A stretch of DNA of 51,059 nt, taken from the NCBI GenBank assembly GCA_029266615.1, contig JAQSWN010000015.1, positions 1 to 51,059 of the forward strand. The letters are read 5' to 3'. Positions 42,091 through 51,055 of the stretch are shown here, piece after piece; positions within the stretch are counted from its first letter, which is position 1, and every line of letters begins with the position of its first letter. The notes under the pieces were generated by a model. That model saw nothing but the letters and a program-made list of their open reading frames with translations. It did no database searches and was not told the origin of the DNA. The position numbers and the translations under genes were made by a program. Source of the stretch: Polyangiaceae bacterium. GTDB lineage: Bacteria; Myxococcota_A; Polyangia; Polyangiales; Polyangiaceae.

Positions 42091-43058
42091 CGACGACGAA
42101 GCCAGCCCCATGCGGCTCGAAGCTCGTTCGGGTGGACGAAGGCCGGATACAGCGCCAGCACCCCGAAGGAAAAGATGCCGAGCCGCATGGTGAGCGCGAT
42201 GCCCAGGTGCAGCACGACCCCGAAGCCGAGCCACCACCAGCGGATTTTGAACCGCCGCGCTCGCTCGCCCCAAACGCCGCCCCGAAGGGGAAACCGATCC
42301 AGCCAGGTCCAGAGGAAGATGAGCATAGAGCCGCCTTCGAACAGCATGGTCGACGCGGTGGCGACTTGCGTGAGCGGGTAAACGGCTCCTACCCAACCGC
42401 TATCGAAGCGCGCGAAATGCGGGTCGCAAAGCAACGTCCCGAGCGCCGAAAAGTGCCCCGTGGGCCACCACGCGGAGTCGTAGCGGTTCTGGGCCGCAGA
42501 GTTGTACATCCAGACCAGCTGCGCAAACAGCAGGTAGCGCGGCCACGCCGTGACCTGCATGACGGGTGCTTTGCCGAGCCGCCGCCAGAGCCACGCATCC
42601 ACTGACCAGCGCGCGTGTGAGCCGGACAGCGCCAAGATTGGAATCGCGATGCGAAGTAGTATGTCCACTCCGCGATCGCCGTTGGGAGCATACCGCGCCA
42701 GCTCCGCGAGCAGCAGCGCCAGCGCCAGCCCGGACACACGCGTCCCGAGCCCGAGCAAAAACGTGCCCGAGGCGAGTAGCGCTAGCCCCCACACCCATTG
42801 CACGACCCTCGGCGAAGGACCGAACAGGGTCACGGCCCACGGCGGCGCGTCGCCCGTCACCCCCCAGCCGAGCCCGTCCGGAGGCGCGGCCCACACCGCG
42901 GGCACCAACTCTAGGGACCAGGCTTGCAGCAGGTCGGCCGCGACCACGACCGAGACGAGCACTCGGCAAAGCCACAGGCTGGTTGGAGCTTCACGCTGGT
43001 CCCAAAAGCGGGTCCACCGCTCCGCACGGACCGCCGCGCGCCGCCGCCAGCTGCTCAC
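42078..43058 (-). CDS. HTTM-domain membrane protein (vitamin K-dependent carboxylase-like)
   Basis: GTG 43058 overlaps the upstream stop (GTGA) and gives 326 residues; the longer open frame upstream is the neighbour gene in another frame. At least six hydrophobic helices are visible. The HTTM family pattern appears: WDQREAPTSLWLCRVLV at the start, RLGLGTR-like LLGLGTRVSGLALALLL, then WPRYLLFAQLVWMYNSAAQN, the YD..W characteristic segment (RYDSAWWPTGHFSA) and MLFEGGSMLIFLW. HTTM proteins are relatives of vitamin K-dependent gamma-carboxylases; function in bacteria is mostly unknown. It is coupled to the small gene before it. Confidence 0.85.
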   Translation of the reverse strand: MSSWRRRAAVRAERWTRFWDQREAPTSLWLCRVLVSVVVAADLLQAWSLELVPAVWAAPPDGLGWGVTGDAPPWAVTLFGPSPRVVQWVWGLALLASGTFLLGLGTRVSGLALALLLAELARYAPNGDRGVDILLRIAIPILALSGSHARWSVDAWLWRRLGKAPVMQVTAWPRYLLFAQLVWMYNSAAQNRYDSAWWPTGHFSALGTLLCDPHFARFDSGWVGAVYPLTQVATASTMLFEGGSMLIFLWTWLDRFPLRGGVWGERARRFKIRWWWLGFGVVLHLGIALTMRLGIFSFGVLALYPAFVHPNELRAAWGWLRRRQGA

Positions 43059-43615
43059 GGCTGGCCTCCGCGCCGATGCACGGTCTCGAGCACGAAGCGA
43101 TTGGATGGCTGGAAGCCGCCCCCGCGCGGCAAGATCTCGCCCTCTTCCAAACGCACGCGCACGGCCGATAAATCGGGGCGCTCCCGCAGCGCGTGCTTTG
43201 CGATCCACAGCGCGAAGGCGTCGTAGCTGGCGCGGCGCCCTTTTCGTCCCACATTCCACGCCGCACGCACGCGACGATACTCCACGCTGTCCGCGAACCA
43301 AGCGTGCTCGGCGTCGTGGGGGCGGTACAAGATGGTCCACCGACGCTTGCCGACGCGCCCTTCGATCCAAAGCCGGTGACGCTCTTCTTGCGCTCCACCG
43401 AACAGCGTCCACCGTTGATTGTAGACGAGCGCCTGACGGACGATGCGGAAGGGGAGCAAAAGGCCCGCCCGAGCCCGCGACGCCAGCTCCGCCGCGCGTT
43501 TCAGCGGCGGGGAGAGCCGCTCTTTGGCGCGGCCCTCCGCTATCGCCAGGCCGTCGAGTAGGCCCACCGCCATCACTAGCGCTATCAGCGCCGCGCGCAC
43601 CCGAGCCCAAACCAT
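43055..43615 (-). CDS. Conserved-looking partner of the HTTM protein
   Basis: The 186-residue product starts at ATG 43615 with a membrane-spanning or signal segment (VRAALIALVMAVGLLDGLAI). The rest is soluble-type: FRIVRQALVYNQRWTLFGGA, RWTILYRPHDAEHAWFADSV and ASYDAFALWIAKHALRE. I recall proteins of this kind next to HTTM genes, and the GTGA coupling here fits that pairing, but I cannot name a family. A joint function in the membrane is inferred. Confidence 0.65.
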   Translation of the reverse strand: MVWARVRAALIALVMAVGLLDGLAIAEGRAKERLSPPLKRAAELASRARAGLLLPFRIVRQALVYNQRWTLFGGAQEERHRLWIEGRVGKRRWTILYRPHDAEHAWFADSVEYRRVRAAWNVGRKGRRASYDAFALWIAKHALRERPDLSAVRVRLEEGEILPRGGGFQPSNRFVLETVHRRGGQP

Positions 43616-43704
43616 GCCCAGAGGCTAGCCGCGGCCGCCGGTGGCTTCCAGAAACACGAAGGAAATTCGAAGGTCATGGGTAAGCCGCTATGGAGGAAGC
43701 CCAG

Positions 43705-44403
43705 ATGAACCATTTCGTCGCCACGATGCCAGCCGCCTACGAACGTCTCTACGCCCCGAGCGAGATGACCGAGCACGCTGAAATTGCGTCGCGGCGCGCG
43801 GGCCGACTCGTCCACGCGGAGCTGTGGCAGTCGACCCAGGGGCCGTCGCTGTGCGTCGTCGCCGACGACCGGCCGGGCCTGCTCGCGCTCGTGACCGACG
43901 CGCTGCTCGCTCAGGGCATGGGCATCCAAAGCGCGCGCGCATTCTGTCGCGTAGTGGGTCAGGACAAAGACGAAGCGGTGGACTTCTTGGAGTTGCGCAC
44001 GCTCGGCGGCTCCGAAGACATTGCGGCCCAGCTCGATCTGAGCGCCTTCGCTCAGTCGCTGAGCGACCTCCTCGGCGACGACGCCGCTCATCGCGCCGCG
44101 AGCGCACCCGCGGCGCCCAACGAAGCGACGGCAGGTACGCGCGTCTATTTCGAGCGCCAAGCCCCCGCCGAGGGCCGCTACCTGCTCGTCGTGGATGCGC
44201 CGGACTCGGACGGCTTGCTCCATGCCGTCAGCGCTGCGCTCCATGCCAAGAGCATGCGCATCATGGCCTGTGAGATTCGGACGGTCGGCGGACGCGCGCG
44301 CGACCGCTTCGAAGTGGAGCCGAGCTCGCAAAGGGCGCTCGGAGATGCAGAGCTGTGCGACGTGCAGCTCGCAGTCCTCGACGCGCTCCCTTCGCGCCGT
44401 TGA
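43705..44403 (+). CDS. Two-ACT-domain protein
   Basis: ATG 43705 has a GGAGGAAG ribosome-binding site 6 bases upstream; the ATG at 43690 lies before that site and is less likely. The 232-residue protein holds two ACT-like domains, residues about 45-120 (LCVVADDRPGLLALVTDALL) and about 155-230 (YLLVVDAPDSDGLLHAVSAA). Both resemble the C-terminal regulatory domains of GlnD, without the nucleotidyltransferase part. ACT pairs bind amino acids or nucleotides and regulate another protein. It may be a free-standing sensor. No partner is nearby. Confidence 0.75.
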   Translation: MNHFVATMPAAYERLYAPSEMTEHAEIASRRAGRLVHAELWQSTQGPSLCVVADDRPGLLALVTDALLAQGMGIQSARAFCRVVGQDKDEAVDFLELRTLGGSEDIAAQLDLSAFAQSLSDLLGDDAAHRAASAPAAPNEATAGTRVYFERQAPAEGRYLLVVDAPDSDGLLHAVSAALHAKSMRIMACEIRTVGGRARDRFEVEPSSQRALGDAELCDVQLAVLDALPSRR

Positions 44404-44581
44404 GGGCGAAGAAGCGCCGAACCTACACGAGCGCCGCGTCAGACTAGTACCAAATCCGGGTCGATTTCCGGCTTCACGGTCGTGCGAATCGAGAGTCCGA
44501 TTCCCGCGCGGGGCTGTAGCCCCCAGCTCGCGGAACTGCGACTTGCGGCGCGATTAAGCATGCTAGCCATCGGCCGTTGCG
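44404..44581. other. 178-base gap before the giant kinase gene
   Basis: The gap carries a short hairpin GGGGC-TGTA-GCCCC at 44510-44523 without a following T-run. It may mark the end of the two-ACT gene or the promoter area of the kinase gene. I see no clear promoter or gene. Confidence 0.4.
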
Positions 44582-47500
44582 ATGACGGTGAACGGGACAC
44601 ACGGGCAGTATTGGGTCAACGCGTCTCCTCTGGCCGGAACAGGACGCGTGTTCGCCGCGACCTTGAACGGAGACGACCGAAGGTTCGTCCTCAAGCGCGC
44701 CCGGGCGGGGTACCCAGTCGCGCAGGAGGTGGCGGCGTTACGGCATGAGTTCGCGGTGCTCTCACGGCTGAAGGGCACTCCGGTGCCGGAAGCGTACGAG
44801 CTCATCGAGGAACCCGTCGCCGCGCTCGTGCTGGCGGTCGCACCGGGTCGGTCCGTGGACGCGCTGATCGCCGAGGCAGCTCGCGACCTCGAGCGCTGCG
44901 TGGGCTGGGCGGTCGAGATGGCGCGATCACTTTCGCTCGTTCACGCGCGCGGTTTCGTCCACCGGGACGTCAAACCGCACCATTTCTTCATCGACGACGA
45001 AACCGGGCAAGCTCGCCTCGTGGATTTCGGGCTGGCGACGCACCTCGCTCGCGAGCGGCAGCTACCGGTGAAGCCGGACGCGATTGAGGGCACCCTCGCT
45101 TACATTTCGCCGGAGCAGACGGGAAGAACGAGCCACTCCGTGGATCGCCGTAGCGACCTGTATTCCTTGGGCGTCACGCTTTACGAGCTGTGGACGGGTA
45201 AGCGCCCCTTCGATTGCGAAGACTCGCTCGAGCTCATTCACGCCCACATCGCGCGCGAGCCTGCTCCCCCAACGCAGCATCGCCCCGAGCTCCCGGAGGC
45301 GCTCCAAGCGATCGTGCTGCGGCTCCTCGCAAAAAGTCCCGGAGAACGCTACCAGACGGCCGCAGGTCTCCTGGCGGATCTCGAGCGAGCTCGCGACGAG
45401 CTCACGCGCACGGGGCAGGTCACGCCGTTCCCGCTCGGAGCCAGCGACTACGACGGCACGCTGTGCGTTCCAGAAAAGCTCTACGGTCGGGCCGCGTCGC
45501 TCCAGACCTTGCTCGAGGCCGTGCGACGTGCGCAGGGCGGCGTGCGCTCGCTCGCGCTGATCGCGGGCCCCCCCGGCGTTGGTAAGTCGGCGTTGGTGCA
45601 GGAGGCGCAGCGTGAGCTGGTGCGGGGCGTTCGCTTCGTGTCGGGGAAGTTCGACCAGTACCGCCGCGGCATCCCGTATTCTGCCCTCGCGAGCGCCTGC
45701 AGTGAGCTCATTCGCGTCTACCTCGCTTCTCCCGCGAGCGAGCTCGCAGATTGGCGTCGTCGCCTCCGGGTCGCGCTCGGCGACAACGCCGGTGTCATCG
45801 CCGAAGTCGTCCCGGAGCTCGTCCTCGCCCTCGGTGAGCAACCGCAGGTCGCAAAGCTCGCGCCGAACGAGGCGCAGGCCCGCTTCGAGCGCACGTTTCG
45901 GCGCTTCATGGAGGCCAGCGCCTGCAAGGAGGCGCCGCTGGTGGTGATCTTGGACGACCTGCAATGGGCCGACCCTGCGTCCCTCGCCGTGCTGGAGCTC
46001 GTGCTCTCGTCGGAGAGCCAGGGGTACTTGCTGGTCATTGGAAGCTACCGTGACTCCGAGGTCGACGCGAATCACGCCCTCTCCGGAACGCTCGCGCGGC
46101 TCTCGCGACGCGTCCAGGTCGACCACATCGAGCTGCGAGCGCTGTCACGCGCGGAGGTCCGAGACTTCGTCCGCGACGCCTTGCGGTTCACGCGGCAGGG
46201 CAGCGACGACCTCGCTTCGCTCATTTTCGAAAAGACGTCCGGAAATCCTCTCTTCATGGGGCAATTCTTGGAGCGGCTGGCGGACGAGGGACAGCTGAGG
46301 TTCGAGCCCGGAGCAGGCTATACGTGGGACCTCGGAGCCATCGCTGCGCTGGGCGCGACCGCGAACGTGGTCGACCTCGTCGTCGCGCGCCTCGGCACGC
46401 TCGAGCCGCGCACCCGAGACTTGCTGCAGCTGGCCGCGTGCATCGGGCACACCTTTTCACTGCGAGCCTTGTCCGTGATCGCAGAGGACGAGCCGCGCGC
46501 CGTGCTGCGTGCGCTGCGGCCGGCGGTAGTCGGCGGCTACTTGGTGCCGCTCGGACAGAACCATCGTCTCCTGGAGGACCTCCTCGACGCGCCGGAGAGC
46601 GCGGCCGTCGACATGACCTACCGCTTCGCGCACGACCGAGTTCAGCAGGCGGCGCTGTCGGCCGGCAGCGCGACGGAGCGCTCGCGCGTCCACCTCCGCA
46701 TCGGCCGCTTACTGGTCTCGGCTGCGGGTGAAGACGGCCCTCGCGAAGAGCAGCTGTTCGAGGTGGTCACGCAGCTGAACCTCGGTCGCGAGCACGTCGA
46801 AGACCCGGCCGAAAAGCTTCTCATTGCCCGGCTCGACCTCGCGGCCGCTCGGCGCGCCCGGGCCGCGTCGGCGCACGGTTCCGCGGCCGAGCTGGCCGGC
46901 ATTTGCCTCGAGCTGCTCGGCGAAAAGTCGTTCGTCGTGGACTACGCGGCCAGTCTCGAGGCGCATTTCGTTGCCGCCGAAGCGTATTACCTCATGCACG
47001 AGGAGGCGCGCGCTTCGTCGCTCGTCGCGGCCATCGAAGCGAACGCGCAGCGGGTCATCGATCGCGTCCCCGCGCGGAACCTCGAGGCGACGATCGTCAC
47101 CAATCGAGGGCGGCCCCAAGAAGCGACGGCGATCAGCGTCGAAACCCTCGCGCTCCTCGGGGTGCATCTGCCCGACACGAACGACCCCGCCGCGATCGGC
47201 GGCGCCCTCGGGCAGGAGTTCGGGGCATACCAAAGCGAGCTAGGGCGACGCGAGGTGAGCACGCTCTCCGACTTACCGGCCATGAATGACCCGGAGAAGT
47301 CAGCCGTGATTAGCACGTTGGCATACGCCATTCCCTCCGTGTTCCAGTGGAACCATGGGCTGATGGCGCTGCTCGTGCTGCAAGCGGTGCGCTTGACCTT
47401 GCAGCATGGCACCGCGCCCATTTCGCCCTTTTTCTACGCTCAGTACGGCATCGTGCATCACGTCGTCACGGGCGATAAAGTGCGCGGTCACGAATTCGGG

Positions 47501-50461
47501 CGCTTGGCGCTCGCGCTCTGCGAACGACCTGAGCATGCCGCCGCGCGAGGGGGCGTCGAGTTCATTTATGCGGAGTTCCTAGCGCCTTGGGTGCGCCCCC
47601 GAGCGGAGTGCACCGCGCACTTCAAGCGGGGCGTCAGCGCCGGCCTCGACGCCGGCGATCAACTGCATGCCGGGTACTGCCTCGCCGTGGGGGCCGCCGA
47701 GGCCCTGTATGCGGGCCGACGATTGGCGGAGCTTCAGTCGGACATCCCCTCCGGCCTTCGAGCTCTCACCGAGCAAGGGGATGTCCTCAACCACCTGCTC
47801 CTGACCATCGTGAACCGAAGCCTGTCTTGCTTGCGCGGGGAGGCGCCGGCCCTCGGCTCCCTGGACGGGGACGGCTTCTCCGAGCAGGTGTTCGAAGCGG
47901 ACGGCCCCCCACCGGTGAAGGCGCATTATGGCGTCATCAAGGCGATGCTGGGCTACCTCTCCGGCGACTACGCGGAAGCCCTGCGCGTCACGGAAGCAAT
48001 CTCGCCGCCCCCTGGCGTCGTGTTCAAGGTCGACTACGTCTTCTACCACGGCATGGCCTGCGCGGAGCTCGCGCGCAGCGCATCGAGCCCGGAGCGCGAA
48101 GCGTTGCTGGCGAAGGCGGACGAAGATCTCGCCTGCTTCGAGCCTTGGGTCCGGGTCGGAGCGAGCAACTTCTTGGCGCTGCAAGAGCTGTTGACCGCCG
48201 AAGTCCATGCCGCCCGTGAGCAGAGCGCCGCCGCGCTGGACGCGTACGAACGCGCGGTGGAGTCCGCCACCGATGCCGGCACCTGGCACCACCTGGCGAT
48301 GACTTACGAGCGCTTGGGGCGCTTCCAGCTGCGCATGGGCCGCAAACACCTCGCGCTTCGGAGCCTGTCTGCCGCGTTCCAACACTACGAGCTGTGGGGA
48401 GCCGACGGTAAGGTACGGGAGCTCAGCCGAGAATTTCCGCGACTCCAGCCGGTGGAGACCACGCGGCGCTATGACAGTTCCGCCCAGACAATGACCGCGT
48501 CTGGCGCGAGCGGAGGCATTGCGCTGGACCTGGAGTCGGCAATGCGTGCCGTAAGCGCCATTGCCAGCGAGATTCGGCTCGAGCCGCTCCTCCGAAGGTT
48601 GACGCAGATCCTACTGGAGAACGCGGGCGCGACCCGCGGCGTGCTCCTCCTCGCCGAAGGCGACGACTTCGCGATGCGCGCCGCGCTCCGGGTCCAGTCG
48701 GAACGGTTGGTCGTCGAGGTCAACGAGCCGGACACGACGGCGGCCCTCGCTTCTTCCGTGGTTCGGTACTGCGCCCGCACGCTAGAATCGGTCGTCCTCG
48801 ACAACGCGGCTCGTGACAACCGCTTCGCGCAAGACCCGTTCGTCGAACGAGTAAGGGCGAAGTCGATCGTCTGCGTGCCTTTGGTACATCAGGCTCGCCT
48901 CGTCGGCGTGCTTTACCTCGAGAACGACACGGCGACGGGCGCGTTCCATGCAGAGCGCGTCGAGCGTCTCGAGTTTTTGGCGGGCTACGCTGCCGTTTCC
49001 TTGCAGAACGCACGGCTCTACGAGGCGCTGCAGGCCGAAAGCGAGAACCTCGAGCGCCGCGTACGAGAGCGAACTGCGGAGCTCGACGAGCGAGCCCAGG
49101 ACATGCGACGCGTGCTGGACAACGTGAAGCAAGGGCTTCTCACCATCGACTTGGAGGGTCGGCTCGCGCCCGAGCACTCCCGCGTCGTCGACGATTGGCT
49201 GGGGAAGTTCGAGCCGCAGACGCTGTTCTGCAGCTACCTCGCGGGCGTGGACGCGCGTTTCGTGAAGAACTTCCGCCTCGCGTTCGACCAGCTCCTCACC
49301 GGAGAGTTGCCCGAAGAGCTGCTGCTCGATCAGCTTCCCACCCGCCTAACTCACGGCTCCCGGAGCTTTCAGCTGAGCTATCAGCCGATTCATGCCCAGG
49401 AAAAGCTCTTGGGCCTGCTGATCGTGATCGACGACGTTACCGACGCGCTGCGTCGAACGCTCGAAGAGGCCGAGCAGAAGGACGTGCTCACGCTGTGCCG
49501 ACATCTGTCCAAGGACCGCGCGGCGCTGCTCGGCTTCTTCGACGAAAATAGCGCCCTCGTCGAAGACCTCCGACAGGCTTCCGAAGTCGACGCCCTGTTG
49601 CAGCGTAATCTTCATACGCTCAAGGGTAATGCGTCGATGTATGGGTTCTGGACCGTCGCCGAGAGCTGCCACGCTGCCGAAGACGCCATCGCCGAAGGCA
49701 CGTTCGACCCGAGCCGGCTGGACACCGTCGCGAGGTGCTTCACCGCTTTGGAGGACGCTCTCACCTCCGTCGCGGGGGACAACGCCGTGGAGCGGGTGGA
49801 GGTCTCCCGAGCAACCCTGCGCAGCCTGGCACGGGAGCTCTCCGCGGGCCTGCCGGCCGCCGAGGGCGCGCGGTCCGTCGAGCGTTTGCTGCTCGAGCCC
49901 GTGAGGCCGGTGCTCGAGAGGCTCGGCAAATATGCGCGCGCGCTGGCGGCTCGGCTCGGCAAGTCCGAGCCTCGGGTGGACGTCGTCGATAGCGGGCTGC
50001 TCGTGGACGGAAGGCTGGCGGCCCCGTTGTTCGCCTCGCTCGTTCATCTCATCCGCAACGCCATCGATCACGGGCTGGAGCCTCGCGCCGAGCGGGCCGC
50101 TTCCGGCAAGCTGGATCCCGTGCTGTCGCTTCGCGCCGCCCTCGAGGGCGATGAAGTCGTGATCTCGATCGAGGACGACGGGCGAGGCGTGGACTGGGAC
50201 CACGTTCGTGAGCGCGCCCAAGCCCGCGGTCTTTCCGTCGGCACGACCGGCGAGCTCGCGACGGCGTTGTTTTCCGACGCGTTCTCGACGCGTGACCAAT
50301 CCACCCGCACCTCGGGTCGAGGATTCGGGCTCGCCGCCGTGCGAGCCGAGCTGACGCGCATGTCTGGTCGCTCTGCCGTAGAGAGCGCTCCTGGCCGCGG
50401 CACGCTGTTCCGCCTCTACGTCCCGGCAGAAGCCCTGGGAATCCCTCGTGCCGACGCCTAG
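44582..50461 (+). CDS. Ser/Thr kinase-AAA ATPase-GAF-Hpt-HATPase fusion signalling protein
   Basis: The 1,959-residue protein has these parts: a Ser/Thr kinase (about 1-280) with Lys38 (FVLKRAR), HRDVKPHHF (Asp129, Lys131) and DFG (Asp148); an AAA_16 ATPase with P-loop GPPGVGKS (about 329-336) and Walker B VVILDDLQWAD; a long helical repeat region; a GAF domain (about 1320-1475); a PAS-like segment; an Hpt domain with His1678 (LHTLKGNASMYG); and a CheA-type HATPase with HLIRNAIDHGLEPRAE (about 1822), DDGRGVDWDHV and TSGRGFGLAAVR. Position 134, normally the Mg-binding Asn of HRDxKPxN, is His. Related fusions usually end in HisKA-HATPase; this one has a CheA-style Hpt-ATPase end. Confidence 0.9.
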   Translation: MTVNGTHGQYWVNASPLAGTGRVFAATLNGDDRRFVLKRARAGYPVAQEVAALRHEFAVLSRLKGTPVPEAYELIEEPVAALVLAVAPGRSVDALIAEAARDLERCVGWAVEMARSLSLVHARGFVHRDVKPHHFFIDDETGQARLVDFGLATHLARERQLPVKPDAIEGTLAYISPEQTGRTSHSVDRRSDLYSLGVTLYELWTGKRPFDCEDSLELIHAHIAREPAPPTQHRPELPEALQAIVLRLLAKSPGERYQTAAGLLADLERARDELTRTGQVTPFPLGASDYDGTLCVPEKLYGRAASLQTLLEAVRRAQGGVRSLALIAGPPGVGKSALVQEAQRELVRGVRFVSGKFDQYRRGIPYSALASACSELIRVYLASPASELADWRRRLRVALGDNAGVIAEVVPELVLALGEQPQVAKLAPNEAQARFERTFRRFMEASACKEAPLVVILDDLQWADPASLAVLELVLSSESQGYLLVIGSYRDSEVDANHALSGTLARLSRRVQVDHIELRALSRAEVRDFVRDALRFTRQGSDDLASLIFEKTSGNPLFMGQFLERLADEGQLRFEPGAGYTWDLGAIAALGATANVVDLVVARLGTLEPRTRDLLQLAACIGHTFSLRALSVIAEDEPRAVLRALRPAVVGGYLVPLGQNHRLLEDLLDAPESAAVDMTYRFAHDRVQQAALSAGSATERSRVHLRIGRLLVSAAGEDGPREEQLFEVVTQLNLGREHVEDPAEKLLIARLDLAAARRARAASAHGSAAELAGICLELLGEKSFVVDYAASLEAHFVAAEAYYLMHEEARASSLVAAIEANAQRVIDRVPARNLEATIVTNRGRPQEATAISVETLALLGVHLPDTNDPAAIGGALGQEFGAYQSELGRREVSTLSDLPAMNDPEKSAVISTLAYAIPSVFQWNHGLMALLVLQAVRLTLQHGTAPISPFFYAQYGIVHHVVTGDKVRGHEFGRLALALCERPEHAAARGGVEFIYAEFLAPWVRPRAECTAHFKRGVSAGLDAGDQLHAGYCLAVGAAEALYAGRRLAELQSDIPSGLRALTEQGDVLNHLLLTIVNRSLSCLRGEAPALGSLDGDGFSEQVFEADGPPPVKAHYGVIKAMLGYLSGDYAEALRVTEAISPPPGVVFKVDYVFYHGMACAELARSASSPEREALLAKADEDLACFEPWVRVGASNFLALQELLTAEVHAAREQSAAALDAYERAVESATDAGTWHHLAMTYERLGRFQLRMGRKHLALRSLSAAFQHYELWGADGKVRELSREFPRLQPVETTRRYDSSAQTMTASGASGGIALDLESAMRAVSAIASEIRLEPLLRRLTQILLENAGATRGVLLLAEGDDFAMRAALRVQSERLVVEVNEPDTTAALASSVVRYCARTLESVVLDNAARDNRFAQDPFVERVRAKSIVCVPLVHQARLVGVLYLENDTATGAFHAERVERLEFLAGYAAVSLQNARLYEALQAESENLERRVRERTAELDERAQDMRRVLDNVKQGLLTIDLEGRLAPEHSRVVDDWLGKFEPQTLFCSYLAGVDARFVKNFRLAFDQLLTGELPEELLLDQLPTRLTHGSRSFQLSYQPIHAQEKLLGLLIVIDDVTDALRRTLEEAEQKDVLTLCRHLSKDRAALLGFFDENSALVEDLRQASEVDALLQRNLHTLKGNASMYGFWTVAESCHAAEDAIAEGTFDPSRLDTVARCFTALEDALTSVAGDNAVERVEVSRATLRSLARELSAGLPAAEGARSVERLLLEPVRPVLERLGKYARALAARLGKSEPRVDVVDSGLLVDGRLAAPLFASLVHLIRNAIDHGLEPRAERAASGKLDPVLSLRAALEGDEVVISIEDDGRGVDWDHVRERAQARGLSVGTTGELATALFSDAFSTRDQSTRTSGRGFGLAAVRAELTRMSGRSAVESAPGRGTLFRLYVPAEALGIPRADA

Positions 50462-50487
50462 CACTGACGCCGCACACCTCGCTCGGC

Positions 50488-50907
50488 TCACTCCTCCGCG
50501 GCAGTGGGCGGCGCGTAGTAGGGGGCCTTCTTTTCAGCCGGCTCTTCGAACAAATTGTAGTCGATGAAGAGCTCCTCTCCCTCCGCAATGTCTCGGGCGG
50601 CGACGTAGCCATCGAGGTCGTCGTCCCAGACAACGTTGGGCGTTTCCGAGTGGTTCAGGTACCAACCGATGGACATTCGGTTGAAGGCGCGGGGCGCTGC
50701 GTAGACGTCGTTGGGCTTGGCGGTGCAGTAGCTTCGGAGCGACGCCGGTAGCTCGGACGCTTTGAACCGGCGCGACCGATAGCCCCGCGGAAACACCTCG
50801 AGCCAGACGCCCTTGGCGATGCCGTGCAGGGCGAAAACACCGATGCCCGCGCTCGCTATCGTCGACACACGGAGCATGAAACTGAACTCGTCGGTACGGT
50901 GACGCAT
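50488..50907 (-). CDS. Small SET-domain-like protein
   Basis: ATG 50907 gives 139 residues. A longer in-frame start at 50958 adds 17 residues of no clear value. The C-terminal half carries the SET signature: MSIGWYLNHSETPNVVWDDD, then AARDIAEGEELFIDYN, with the NHS..N and ELxxDY motifs used for SAM and substrate binding. The front, VSTIASAGIGVFALHGIAKG, matches the GxG start of SET domains. Such small SET proteins occur in bacteria as putative lysine methyltransferases. It is convergent with the giant kinase gene, 26 bases apart. Confidence 0.8.
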   Translation of the reverse strand: MRHRTDEFSFMLRVSTIASAGIGVFALHGIAKGVWLEVFPRGYRSRRFKASELPASLRSYCTAKPNDVYAAPRAFNRMSIGWYLNHSETPNVVWDDDLDGYVAARDIAEGEELFIDYNLFEEPAEKKAPYYAPPTAAEE

Positions 50908-51040
50908 GGGAGTGTTCCTCGCGCTCTTGCCTATACCCAAAACGCGAATAGCTCGCAACGTAAGAAGAGAACGATGGTCGCGGTTGCGTCATTTGTCGTT
51001 AATTGTGCTCATGGAAGCGGCTTCAGGTGGCCGGCGTAAA

Positions 51041-51055
51041 TGAAAATGATTTTCA
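51041..51055. promoter_or_regulatory. Fur-box-like palindrome at the window edge
   Basis: TGAAAATGATTTTCA is a perfect 7-1-7 palindrome, differing from the Fur core TGATAATNATTATCA only in one base per arm. It is AT-rich in high-GC surroundings. It lies divergent to the SET-like gene, so it probably controls a gene just beyond the right edge, likely iron-related. The target is not in the window. Confidence 0.65.

Noticed and set aside
44510..44523. GGGGC-TGTA-GCCCC hairpin as a Rho-independent terminator
   Set aside because: No T-run follows, and the stem is only five pairs; kept as an unassigned hairpin only.
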